This document shows, in pieces, positions 16,060 to 23,650 of a stretch of DNA of 64,000 bases. Position 1 is the stretch's first letter, and every line of letters starts with the position of its first letter. Both the position numbers and the translations under genes were made by a program. Origin of the DNA: Lachnoclostridium sp. UBA7215 (GTDB lineage: Bacteria > Bacillota > Clostridia > Lachnospirales > Lachnospiraceae); assembly GCA_002490465.1 (NCBI GenBank), contig DKUB01000061.1, forward strand, positions 27,773 to 91,772, written 5' to 3'. The notes below the pieces were generated by a model that saw nothing but the letters and a program-made list of their open reading frames with translations, was not told the origin of the DNA and made no database searches.

Positions 16060-16935
16060 TTACAAATCAAAGGAGAGCGGCAGCATATCCAGAATAATTC
16101 CAAAAAACACACTGATAAGATATACGAACAAAAGAATTCCTGCATTTTGTTTTGGATGCCTCTTATTCATACGGCACAAAACAAGGCTTCCAACACCAGC
16201 ACCAGCCAGTAGCCCGGCCATCATCGGTCCAATTCCTATTAATCCCTCTACATACAGCTCTGTAATAAAGACAGAAGCTGCACAGTTCGGTATCATCCCG
16301 ATCAGAGCAGCCAGAAGCTCGCCTGCAATCGGAATTTCCAACACCGCCGCCCGAACTACATCAGCGCCGACGGACTCCAGCAATGCCCCGAGAAGGAAAC
16401 TGATGATAAAAATAAAAAGGGTGATATGAAGCGTATGGCGGAATGCAGAACTGAAAATTCCCTCCTCACACTTACAATGCTCACTCTCACACAGCGTATG
16501 GATATTTTTGTAACGAATTTCCTTTCGAATCAGCCGGTGATATAAAAAATCCAGTACAAAACCGCCGATAATAGCCAGTCCCATTTTTATCCCTAAAATA
16601 TAAACTATCGTTCTGAACGGGATTGCTTCTGACAGAAAAATAGGCAGCATCTCATCCGAAGTCGATAAAAATACAGCCACCAATGTACCGGCTGTAATCA
16701 CCCCTCCGGAATACAAGTTAGCCGCTGCAGTCGAAAACCCGCACTGAGGCATTACTCCGGCAATACCACCGCAAAGGGGGCCTGCGCGCCCCGCTTTGCG
16801 GATCACTGCCATTGTACGGCTTCCTGTTCTATGTTCTAACCATTCCATAACTACATAAGTGAGAAACAAAAAGGGCACCAGCCTTATCGTATCAAGAAAT
16901 GCATCCTGGCCAATATCATATAAAAAATGAAGCAT
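16060..16935 (-). CDS. ArsP-like polytopic permease (putative metal/metalloid exporter)
   Basis: A 291-residue membrane protein with about eight to ten hydrophobic segments in two halves. Conserved features are GVMPQCGFSTAAANLYSGG (residues about 60-78) and, in the second half, GMIPNCAASVFITELYVEG, an internal repeat of the PxC motif. This matches the PF11449-type 10TM heavy-metal exporter family, relatives of ArsP. A Cys/His-rich loop (CESEHCKCEEG) could bind metal. AAAGGAGAAAAGG precedes the ATG. Neighbours give no hint of substrate, and export of arsenicals is inference from the family name only. Confidence 0.75.
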   Translation of the reverse strand: MLHFLYDIGQDAFLDTIRLVPFLFLTYVVMEWLEHRTGSRTMAVIRKAGRAGPLCGGIAGVMPQCGFSTAAANLYSGGVITAGTLVAVFLSTSDEMLPIFLSEAIPFRTIVYILGIKMGLAIIGGFVLDFLYHRLIRKEIRYKNIHTLCESEHCKCEEGIFSSAFRHTLHITLFIFIISFLLGALLESVGADVVRAAVLEIPIAGELLAALIGMIPNCAASVFITELYVEGLIGIGPMMAGLLAGAGVGSLVLCRMNKRHPKQNAGILLFVYLISVFFGIILDMLPLSFDL

Positions 16936-16975
16936 CCCTTTTCTCCTTTCCCCCTATGCAGCTTACCATCTTTTC

Positions 16976-17737
16976 TTATATCTGGAAAACATTCAGTTTT
17001 TTCTGTTCCGCTTCCATTTTCTTCTTTTGTACCATTAACTGATAATCCTGCAATGTCCGCTGCTTTTTCAGTTCCGAAGCGGCCTCAGCAATATCAGCAT
17101 CCTCCATCTGGCTCCTGCTCTTCGTCAAATTCAGCGATGCAATAGAATTATAGTTTATTGTATAATCCAGGGCGTTACTCTGTGCACCAATATCACTGCG
17201 TGTTGAAGAAACTTTGCTCAATGCCTGATCGATAACTCCAATGTCAAAATTACCTGTCACATCAAAATCTTTAATCCCCAGAGCATCCAGCGCAGCACTT
17301 CCTATATCAATCGTCTGACCATCTCCGTCAGGCCCGGACGCAATATGCTGCCCGGTGAAGCTTCCATCCAGAAGTTTTTTTGTATTAAACTCTGTGTTGC
17401 TGGCAATGCTTGAAATGCTCTGCTTAATCTGCTCAATTTCACCCTGAATCATCTGGCGGTCACTGTCGCTCAGAACTGCTGTGTTTGATGCCTGCACGGC
17501 AAGCTCACGCATTCTCTCCAGCTGCTCAGACACTCCGTCCAGAGCGCCATCCGCCACTTTTAATAAATTTTGTCCGTCTTTCGCATTATCTGCTCCTACA
17601 TCATACCCATTAATTTGGGCGGTCTGTCCCTCAATAATAGTCTTCTCGGCAGCCCCGTCTGCTGCACTCTGAATTGCTTTTCCGCTCGCAATCTGTCCAT
17701 AATAACCGGAGCCCCCTCCAACTGCTGATACACTCAT
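16976..17737 (-). CDS. short flagellin-like protein
   Basis: A 253-residue product with both flagellin helical ends: residues about 5-130 contain NAKDGQNLLKVADGALDGVS, LERMRELAVQASN and FNTKKLLDGSF; the C-terminal part has SDIGAQSNALDYTINYNSIA and EDADIAEAASELKKQ. There is no variable D2/D3 domain. The tail is atypical: instead of ending soon after the ...LQDYQL position it carries a charged MVQKKKMEAEQKKLNVFQI extension. The ATG at 17737 follows GGAGGTAAGT. No other flagellar gene is adjacent and I see no sigma-28 promoter, so it could be a minor filament protein or a specialised secreted flagellin. Confidence 0.8.
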   Translation of the reverse strand: MSVSAVGGGSGYYGQIASGKAIQSAADGAAEKTIIEGQTAQINGYDVGADNAKDGQNLLKVADGALDGVSEQLERMRELAVQASNTAVLSDSDRQMIQGEIEQIKQSISSIASNTEFNTKKLLDGSFTGQHIASGPDGDGQTIDIGSAALDALGIKDFDVTGNFDIGVIDQALSKVSSTRSDIGAQSNALDYTINYNSIASLNLTKSRSQMEDADIAEAASELKKQRTLQDYQLMVQKKKMEAEQKKLNVFQI

Positions 17738-17770
17738 ACTTACCTCCAATCCCGCATGCTGCCTTCATAA

Positions 17771-17808
17771 GATACAGATCCGGGCATGCGAATTACAAAA
17801 TCTGTATC
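17771..17808. repeat. inverted repeat in the flagellin-like gene leader
   Basis: GATACAGAT (17771-17779) is complementary to ATCTGTATC (17800-17808). On the plus strand a CCTTTTTT run follows; on the minus strand none does. It lies between the kinase gene and the flagellin-like gene, 34 bases before the start codon, and could separate the two transcripts or structure the leader. Confidence 0.45.
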
Positions 17809-17854
17809 CCTTTTTTCCAGCTATATAACTGAATAGCTCCATTCAATAGAATAG

Positions 17855-19507
17855 CTATTCAGCCGAAACGAAATAATAATAAATCGGCTGTCCTCCATAC
17901 TGAATCTCTACGTCAATATCCTCGTGCTGAAGCTGGATTTGCGCCGCAATTTTCTCTGCCTCCTCTTCTGTGGCATCCTCACCATAATAAATCGTAACTA
18001 ATTCGGAATCATCATCAATCATTTTTTCCAGAAGCTCAACGGTCGTCGGTATCACCTCTGTTCCAACTGCCTCGATGGTTTTTCCACTAAGTCCCATTAT
18101 ATCCCCAGACTTTATTTCCTTCCCATCTATTGTCGTATCGCGCACTGCATAGGTTACCTGCCCGGATTTGACCTGTTCAAGGGCTTCCGTCATTGCCACT
18201 TCATTTTCCTCCGGTGATACGCTGTTTTCAAATCCAATCATTGCTGCAATACCCTGCGGAATATTCTTTGATGGGATTACTATTATCTTTTTATCTTCCG
18301 TCAAATCTTTTGCCTGCTCTGCCGCCAATATAATATTAGAATTATTCGGCAGAATAAATATAGTGTCTGCATTGATGTGCTGAATGGCGTGGAGAATATC
18401 CTCGGTACTCGGATTCATTGTCTGACCGCCCTCAATGATGAAATCAACACCGAGGTTCCGGAAAATATCCCCGAGACCTGAGCCCACAGAAACACTAATA
18501 AAGCCATTCTCTTTATGCTCAGGTTCATTTTGCAGATTTTGCGAATTCTTTATGACACGCTCATTGTGCTCCTCCCGCATATTGTCTATCTTCATATGGC
18601 TGAGAGAACCATACTGCAATCCCTTCTGAATCGCCAGCCCGGGATCGTTTGTGTGAACATGGATTTTTATTATATCCTCATCTGCCACACATACAATAGA
18701 ATCACCAATAGACTCCAGATATGTCTTAAACTCTCTCTCATCTGAGGATAGAAACTCCTTTTCAAGCATCACAATGTACTCTGTACAATAACCAAAGCGG
18801 ATATCCGCCCCGGCAACTGCCTCTGTATCCGCGCGCATTTTTGTTGTGTCGCCTGCTGTCTCTTCTGTATCAATAGACGAATTCACTTTTTTTCCAATGA
18901 GAGCATCATATGCCCCCTGTAAAATCGTTAAAAGGCCCTCCCCGCCGGAATCCACTACTCCGGCATCCTTTAATACCGGCAGCATTTCCGGTGTCTGATC
19001 TAATACGTCCTGCATATGCATAATAACCGAGTTTGTAAATTCCGCCAGATTGTCTGTGCGGTCTACCAGTTCTAATGCCTTTTCTGCGCCCGCACGCGCC
19101 ACTGTGAGAATTGTTCCCTCCTTTGGTTTCATTACTGCTTTATAGGCAGACTCCACTGCACGCTCAAAAGCTTTTGACAGCACACGCACATCAACTTCTT
19201 CCACCTTGCTGATTTCTTTTGTAAAACCACGGAGCAGCTGTGATAAAATAACTCCGGAATTTCCCCTTGCCCCACGCAGGGAACCACTGGAAATTGCTTT
19301 ACACAGTGCTTTCATATCGGCAATCTCGATAGCAGCCACTTCATTTGCCGCTGACATAATTGTCATTGTCATATTCGTACCTGTATCACCATCAGGAACC
19401 GGAAAAACATTTAAATCGTTTATTCTCTCTTTTCTTTCATCAATGGCGTTGGCTCCGGCCAAAAAACACTTTTTTATCGCAGATGCATCCATTGTTTTAA
19501 TTTGCAC
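17855..19507 (-). CDS. DhaL/DegV-type fatty acid kinase-like protein (YloV family)
   Basis: A 550-residue protein. The N-terminal DhaL nucleotide-binding domain (about 1-200) carries the NVFPVPDGDTGTNMT motif whose aspartates coordinate Mg-ATP, and ARGNSGVILSQLLRG. A linker and a C-terminal DegV-like/FakA C domain follow (GSGLGDIFRNLGVDFIIEGG). The family member FakA phosphorylates fatty acids bound to FakB, feeding exogenous fatty acids into phospholipid synthesis. The start is a GTG at 19507, eight bases after GGAGG; the track-like upstream TTG overlaps that site. It is directly downstream of the Asp23 gene, the conserved pairing of this family in Firmicutes. No FakB gene is in view. Confidence 0.88.
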   Translation of the reverse strand: MQIKTMDASAIKKCFLAGANAIDERKERINDLNVFPVPDGDTGTNMTMTIMSAANEVAAIEIADMKALCKAISSGSLRGARGNSGVILSQLLRGFTKEISKVEEVDVRVLSKAFERAVESAYKAVMKPKEGTILTVARAGAEKALELVDRTDNLAEFTNSVIMHMQDVLDQTPEMLPVLKDAGVVDSGGEGLLTILQGAYDALIGKKVNSSIDTEETAGDTTKMRADTEAVAGADIRFGYCTEYIVMLEKEFLSSDEREFKTYLESIGDSIVCVADEDIIKIHVHTNDPGLAIQKGLQYGSLSHMKIDNMREEHNERVIKNSQNLQNEPEHKENGFISVSVGSGLGDIFRNLGVDFIIEGGQTMNPSTEDILHAIQHINADTIFILPNNSNIILAAEQAKDLTEDKKIIVIPSKNIPQGIAAMIGFENSVSPEENEVAMTEALEQVKSGQVTYAVRDTTIDGKEIKSGDIMGLSGKTIEAVGTEVIPTTVELLEKMIDDDSELVTIYYGEDATEEEAEKIAAQIQLQHEDIDVEIQYGGQPIYYYFVSAE

Positions 19508-19533
19508 GTCATTCTCCTCCAAAACAAAATGTA

Positions 19534-19890
19534 TTAGCTTACTACCTTAACCCCTTCAACACAGACCACAATTTTACCTACTTCCATTCCTGTATATTCT
19601 TCTACTTTATACTTAACATTATCCACAAGATTTTCTGCGACTGCAAGAATACTCACCTCATATGCTACAATTATATGAAGTTCTATGTTCAATTTATTGT
19701 TTTCAACCGATACGTTTACCCCATGGCGGATATTATCACGTTTTAACAGCTTGACAATTCCATCCTTCATATTTACAGACGCCATCCCCACTACACCAAA
19801 ACACTCAACGGCTGCTGAACCTGCATATTTACCCAGCACATCCTCATCTACAATTATTTTCCCCATTTCCGTATCAATCTGTCCCTTCAT
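19534..19890 (-). CDS. Asp23/Gls24 family envelope stress protein
   Basis: A 118-residue protein typical of the Asp23 (YloU) family: VDEDVLGKYAGSAAVECFGV at the start, a central VSVENNKLNIELHIIVAYEV strand pair and a C-terminal VEEYTGMEVGKIVVCVEGV. Such proteins associate with the inner face of the membrane and are found immediately upstream of yloV/fakA-like genes, as here. GGAGGATTGCT precedes the ATG. Function in this family is linked to envelope homeostasis; the biochemical role is not settled. Confidence 0.88.
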   Translation of the reverse strand: MKGQIDTEMGKIIVDEDVLGKYAGSAAVECFGVVGMASVNMKDGIVKLLKRDNIRHGVNVSVENNKLNIELHIIVAYEVSILAVAENLVDNVKYKVEEYTGMEVGKIVVCVEGVKVVS

Positions 19891-20009
19891 AGCAATCCTC
19901 CAACATCTTTTTTTATATTAATATCATTTTTTATTTCAATTATTATGCGTATATATTTTTATTTTACACTAAAAAGGAAAAAAAAGCAAATATTCCCATA
20001 AAATTCACA

Positions 20010-20037
20010 TGGACATACATTTTGGCATAAATATAGA
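20010..20037 (+). promoter_or_regulatory. possible promoter of the 47-residue membrane protein
   Basis: TGGACA (20010-20015) and TATAGA (20032-20037) are separated by 16 bases, about 30 bases before the start codon on the plus strand. The boxes are close to, but not at, consensus. Confidence 0.45.
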
Positions 20038-20065
20038 ATAGAAGATATTTGGGGGCGGTGGGACA

Positions 20066-20209
20066 ATGAAGCGGCTGATTGGATTTATCTTATTCTGGAT
20101 CGGGATTGGGATGTGTGTCATGTTATTTATAAAAAATGGACTTCTGGCCCTTTTTATCATTATTGCGTGCCTTGTACTCGGATATAATCTCTTTACTTCC
20201 TGCAAATAA
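20066..20209 (+). CDS. 47-residue membrane protein, unknown function
   Basis: An ORF on the plus strand against the local gene direction. The product starts MKRLIGFILFWIGIGM and has two hydrophobic helices (about 4-22 and 25-43) separated by a short KNG turn, ending FTSCK. A purine-rich GGGGGCGGTGGG lies just before the ATG and a promoter-like pair is upstream, so it is probably expressed. The hairpin repeat at 20210 begins directly at its stop codon. Short two-helix proteins of this kind are common in Clostridia; no function is known to me. Confidence 0.6.
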   Translation: MKRLIGFILFWIGIGMCVMLFIKNGLLALFIIIACLVLGYNLFTSCK

Positions 20210-20267
20210 GGTATGGCTGAAAACAGCCATACCTCTGAAAAACCGGCAAAGCCGATTCTCGCTCCGC
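20210..20267 (+). repeat. two-hairpin dispersed repeat, copy 1
   Basis: Hairpin one is GGTATGGCTG-AAAA-CAGCCATACC. Hairpin two is CCGGC-AAA-GCCG, followed by ATTCTCGCTCCGC. The same plan and the same 3' tail occur at 34193-34248 and 34276-34331. Compared with those copies the second stem has changed on both sides (CGGC/GCCG against CAGC/GCTG), which keeps pairing. All three copies follow plus-strand genes in the same orientation. Confidence 0.7.
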
Positions 20268-20290
20268 ATAAGAAGAACTTTCCTGTAAAG

Positions 20291-20347
20291 ATAAAAAGAA
20301 ACCCCATAGAAATCTGCTTGCTGTTTCAACCAGATTTCTATGGGGTT
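20291..20347 (-). terminator. rpmB terminator
   Basis: A 17-bp perfect stem (AACCCCATAGAAATCTG with its complement, 20300-20316 and 20331-20347) with a 14-base loop. On the minus strand it is followed by TTTCTTTTTATC. It begins about 18 bases after the rpmB stop. Confidence 0.85.
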
Positions 20348-20364
20348 CTGTCCATATCTTTTAT

Positions 20365-20550
20365 TTAGGCTCTCTCTACTTTTCCGGAACGAAGGCAGGA
20401 AGTACAAACATACATTTTCTTTGTACCACCATTTACTTTGACCCTCACCGATTTTAAATTTGATTTCCAAATTTTATTGCTTCTTCTATGTGAGTGGCTG
20501 ACAGCGTTACCGAAATGTACGCCTTTTCCACATACTGCACATTTTGCCAT
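20365..20550 (-). CDS. rpmB: 50S ribosomal protein L28
   Basis: A 61-residue protein of the large ribosomal subunit, starting MAKCAVCGKGVHFGN. It carries the zinc-type cysteine pairs CAVC (residues 4-7) and CTSC near the C-terminus, with the basic SHSHRRSNKIWKSNLK stretch between. GGGAGG lies eight bases before the ATG at 20550; an ATG three codons earlier overlaps that spacer. It stands alone with its own promoter and terminator, which is usual for rpmB in Firmicutes, where it lies beside the asp23-yloV pair as here. Confidence 0.97.
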   Translation of the reverse strand: MAKCAVCGKGVHFGNAVSHSHRRSNKIWKSNLKSVRVKVNGGTKKMYVCTSCLRSGKVERA

Positions 20551-20628
20551 GAAATGCACCTCCCTCTTCTCATTCTTTGTATGCCCACAATTTATTTAAA
20601 TATATGTCTCACACACAGCAACAGGGAT

Positions 20629-20657
20629 ATTTTAGCAAAATTCAAAGAAATATGCAA
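20629..20657 (-). promoter_or_regulatory. rpmB promoter
   Basis: TTGCAT, 17 bases, TAAAAT on the minus strand, about 80 bases ahead of the rpmB start. The spacing is optimal and both boxes are close to consensus. Confidence 0.6.
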
Positions 20658-20705
20658 GCAAAAAATTATTTTTTTGAAAAAATATTTTATTAAGCCTTGT
20701 CCAAA

Positions 20706-21080
20706 TCACTCAGATTCCTTTTGCTCAGGCGCTTTATCATCTTTTTTTGTAAAGCGGTCAACAAAGTCCGGCACCATATCAAGAATTTTAGTTATGCCAT
20801 CCTGATTTTTTACATTAACCAGCTTAGACGTGCCATCTTTAATAACCAAAACTGCACTTGGCTGTATTTTGCCGCCCATACCGCCGCCGCCGTTATTTTT
20901 CTTTTCGCTCTCATTAGCAAAAGCTCCAGCAGCCACTCCAAAACTCACATCCACAAGCGGCAGTACAATTGTGCCGTCATCAAAACGAACGGCATCACCC
21001 ACCACTGTCTTTGTCGTTATAAATGCATCCATCCCCTTAAACAGGGATTCCACCGTCTCATTAAAATTATTATCTGCCAT
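20706..21080 (-). CDS. gerW: GerW/YtfJ family sporulation protein
   Basis: A 124-residue protein with the family layout: ETVESLFKGMDAF at the start, VVGDAVRFDDGTIVLPLVDV, a glycine run (NNGGGGMGGK) and PSAVLVIKDG. In Bacillus subtilis the homologue YtfJ (GerW) is needed for L-alanine-dependent spore germination and lies beside ytfI, a DUF2953 gene; the same pair is present here. It begins one base after the DUF2953 stop with AAGGAGG ahead of the ATG. A germination or spore-coat-assembly role is likely by homology. A sigma-F/G promoter is not obvious. Confidence 0.88.
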   Translation of the reverse strand: MADNNFNETVESLFKGMDAFITTKTVVGDAVRFDDGTIVLPLVDVSFGVAAGAFANESEKKNNGGGGMGGKIQPSAVLVIKDGTSKLVNVKNQDGITKILDMVPDFVDRFTKKDDKAPEQKESE

Positions 21081-21911
21081 TTATGCTGCCTCCTTTTTAT
21101 TCATCCTGTTCCAGACTCTTCGAAGCTCCTTGTCTCTATACATCCGGACAAGCAGCCGGATAAAGTATATAACACGGATTCTTCCTTTTATTTTTCCATT
21201 TCCCTGAACCACTTTTTCCTCAAAATCCGGGACAATGTGTATTCCCTTCTGATAAACAAACGGCATCAGGCTGATTCCTCCAATGATGAGTCCTGTTGTA
21301 GCGGGATCTCCTGTGCCAATCCGGAAATCAAGTTCCGCCTTCGTGGGGAGAAGATAGCGGAGCAGAGCTATCAGCTCACGCTTTGCTTTTCCGATTGCAG
21401 AACGGGTTTCCTTTTCTCTGATAAAACTTATTATACTCGAAATCCTATCAAAAGAAAAGCGCTTCTTTTCTTTCTCTTTTTTATTTTTTCGACTTTTTTT
21501 GTTCTTTCTGCCCTCCCGCCGTTTCCCGGAGGCCGTATTCCCTCTTTCCACATCATTCTCTTCCGGAATATTTTTTAAGGGAGCTTTTTCTTTTGAATTC
21601 TTTTCTCCCGGCTCCTCATTTTTCTTTACGGCATTTTCCCCTGGGGGACCTTGTTTCCCTCCCGGACGGGATTTCACCGGAATCCCAAAAATATACAGGA
21701 CCACTTCTGGCTCATCCATCTTTTTCCTTATCGAAAACAGCGGATACAGATAATTGAACTGAAAAGCATAACGCAGGCTGTCCTCATATTCTGCCGACAC
21801 ACGGTAGCGCACAGGCACAAACAAAAGCAGTGCAACAATTACAAGGACAATCCCCAGAAGACCGGCTATAATCAAGCCTATCCATTTTAGTATTGCCAAA
21901 ACAACTATCAT
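21081..21911 (-). CDS. DUF2953 membrane protein (YtfI-like)
   Basis: A 276-residue protein with one N-terminal transmembrane helix (about 10-33), a strand-rich segment with VPVRYRVSAEYEDSLRYAFQ, a long Lys/Glu/Arg-rich low-complexity linker (about 85-150) and a C-terminal domain with TKAELDFRIGTGDPATTGLIIG, the best conserved part of DUF2953. Membership of the ytfI-ytfJ pair suggests a role in sporulation or germination. It overlaps the preceding gene by four bases and adjoins gerW, so these three form one unit. Confidence 0.82.
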   Translation of the reverse strand: MIVVLAILKWIGLIIAGLLGIVLVIVALLLFVPVRYRVSAEYEDSLRYAFQFNYLYPLFSIRKKMDEPEVVLYIFGIPVKSRPGGKQGPPGENAVKKNEEPGEKNSKEKAPLKNIPEENDVERGNTASGKRREGRKNKKSRKNKKEKEKKRFSFDRISSIISFIREKETRSAIGKAKRELIALLRYLLPTKAELDFRIGTGDPATTGLIIGGISLMPFVYQKGIHIVPDFEEKVVQGNGKIKGRIRVIYFIRLLVRMYRDKELRRVWNRMNKKEAA

Positions 21912-22252
21912 TCAAAATCATTCCTATCAAAATACTTCCTCGGCGCAAAGGAAGCGTCTGCATGCCATATTTCCTCCAGTATCTGCTGCAAAAGGACAAC
22001 TGCTTCACTGTAATGTGCGGCAAGCCCCACGACGTACATATCCAGATAATGATAGCGCCGGAAAAAAAGCTGTCTGGTATCAATAATCTCAAAGAGGTTG
22101 TCCGGATTTTCTGCCAGCAATAGAGCATAATAGCTCTTTTTCCATGGCAAAACCGACCATGGCCGACTGCGCCTGGATACCCGCCTCTTGCACTTTGCCG
22201 GGTGCTTTTTTACTTCCTCGTCCATATACAGGCCGCGATACCACAGAATCAT
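21908..22252 (-). CDS. unknown protein, 114 residues
   Basis: Starts MILWYRGLYMDEEVKK after a GGAATGTAGGG site. There is a basic patch (KCKRRVSRRSRP), then a helical region (SYYALLLAENPDNLFEIIDT, RYHYLDMYVVGLAAHYSEAV). No transmembrane helix and no family I recognise. It overlaps the DUF2953 gene by four bases and follows the 459-residue protein by two, so it is translated from the same transcript. Its consistent position suggests a cell-envelope or sporulation role linked to those neighbours; that is inference from context only. Confidence 0.65.
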   Translation of the reverse strand: MILWYRGLYMDEEVKKHPAKCKRRVSRRSRPWSVLPWKKSYYALLLAENPDNLFEIIDTRQLFFRRYHYLDMYVVGLAAHYSEAVVLLQQILEEIWHADASFAPRKYFDRNDFE

Positions 22253-22254
22253 CC

Positions 22255-23634
22255 CTACATTCCCTCACTCATTATATCTGCCAGAATTGACATTACGATT
22301 AACTTTTCTGATTTATCCCGGCATCCCAACAGATTCACTCTTATATATTCTTCCATTTCCTGGGGCTTTTGAAACTGCATTGGCAATTTTTCTATAACAG
22401 CCCCCATCACGGCACGTTTCACCGGCCGGGACATCTGTGCCATACGTGCGGACAATTCGTCCAATAACTCCTCCGTCCGCTGTTTAACATAACTGTCATC
22501 CGCAATCTCTGTCTGGCGCGCTTTTTCCAAATCAATAAAAAGACTGTCAGATAATAGATTGGCAGCCAGCGTTAAATCCTCAAAGAACTCTTTCATATTC
22601 TGCCGGTCTATTTCTTCCTGATAAGAAGACTTTACTTCTATCATAGCGGCTTCCAGATAACTTGTCTTTTCCACATATTCTTCTATGCGTCCCTCTAACG
22701 GCACAAGCATTTCATCCATATACTTTTTGCCGGCAAGACAGCGCCAGATGGATTCACACGCAAGAATCAGTTTGCTTTTGTCCTCTGCATATGGCATGAG
22801 CACACAGAGGGCGTATATATCATTTACTACCTTCTGCATGGTATAATAAAAATCAGTTATTCTGTGAATATACTGCGCCTCTTCCTCCAAAAGAACCGTA
22901 AGCTCCTCATATCGCTCTTTGGAAATATCCGCAAAGTCTGTCTTATCAAATTCCTGCAGTACCTTAATGGTTTCTGCGTACTCTTCCGTATGACCATACG
23001 GCTCATATAACATAGCCGTTGTTCGTATCATGTAAATAAAATCATCAAGGGAAGCCTTTTCACTCCCCTTATATAATGTAAGCGCCTCTGATATCTTCTC
23101 AAAAAACTTTGCTTTCGTCAGTTGTACCGGAATCTGCCCGATTACAAAATGCTGCTTCTCTTGCAATACATTCTGGTCCTTATCCGCATACATCCAAAAA
23201 CACAGCTGATCCAAAAATGTATTTTCATTTATCTCTGCAAGCCTTGCATCCAGTTCCTTCTCCGATTCAAAGGAAAGCTCCATCCGGTTCATGACGTATT
23301 CATATATAATCAGCCGGTCCGTATAGGCAGTAAAGAAATCCATTTTACCCGTAATGTTGTCACGCAGCTTTTGCATAGCAGACATGACTTCCGGGTAATC
23401 CACATTCTCTTCACCGATTGCCCGCAAGGACACTAACATCGTGTGCACGGCATCCTCTTCACGGGCCGCAAGCTCCGGTTTTTCTTCCACAACCTCCTGC
23501 AGCATCGTATAAGCAGAAAATGTCAGTTCCAAAGAGGCATACTCACTGTAAGTAGACACCGCCGCATTGCGATACCATTTCAGGTTTGATGCCAAATCCT
23601 TTCCCTTGCAAATATCCTGTATCTGCTTTTTCAT
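22255..23634 (-). CDS. unknown all-helical cytoplasmic protein, 459 residues
   Basis: The chain is almost wholly predicted helix, acidic, without signal peptide, membrane segment or recognisable catalytic motif. Helical stretches such as MLQEVVEEKPELAAREEDAV and RIEEYVEKTSYLEAAMIEVK suggest repeats of the TPR/coil kind but no clear periodic motif can be read. GGGCGGATAC precedes the ATG. It sits between the double glycosyltransferase and the 114-residue protein, with 2-16 base spacers on each side. A scaffold or regulator for the glycosyltransferase is one possibility; nothing in the sequence proves it. Confidence 0.7.
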   Translation of the reverse strand: MKKQIQDICKGKDLASNLKWYRNAAVSTYSEYASLELTFSAYTMLQEVVEEKPELAAREEDAVHTMLVSLRAIGEENVDYPEVMSAMQKLRDNITGKMDFFTAYTDRLIIYEYVMNRMELSFESEKELDARLAEINENTFLDQLCFWMYADKDQNVLQEKQHFVIGQIPVQLTKAKFFEKISEALTLYKGSEKASLDDFIYMIRTTAMLYEPYGHTEEYAETIKVLQEFDKTDFADISKERYEELTVLLEEEAQYIHRITDFYYTMQKVVNDIYALCVLMPYAEDKSKLILACESIWRCLAGKKYMDEMLVPLEGRIEEYVEKTSYLEAAMIEVKSSYQEEIDRQNMKEFFEDLTLAANLLSDSLFIDLEKARQTEIADDSYVKQRTEELLDELSARMAQMSRPVKRAVMGAVIEKLPMQFQKPQEMEEYIRVNLLGCRDKSEKLIVMSILADIMSEGM

Positions 23635-23650
23635 GTATCCGCCCCTCTTT

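Noticed and set aside
20005..20307. A 100-codon minus-strand ORF opposite the small membrane protein
   Set aside because: It crosses the rpmB terminator region and the hairpin repeat and lacks a ribosome binding site; the plus-strand frame has better signals.
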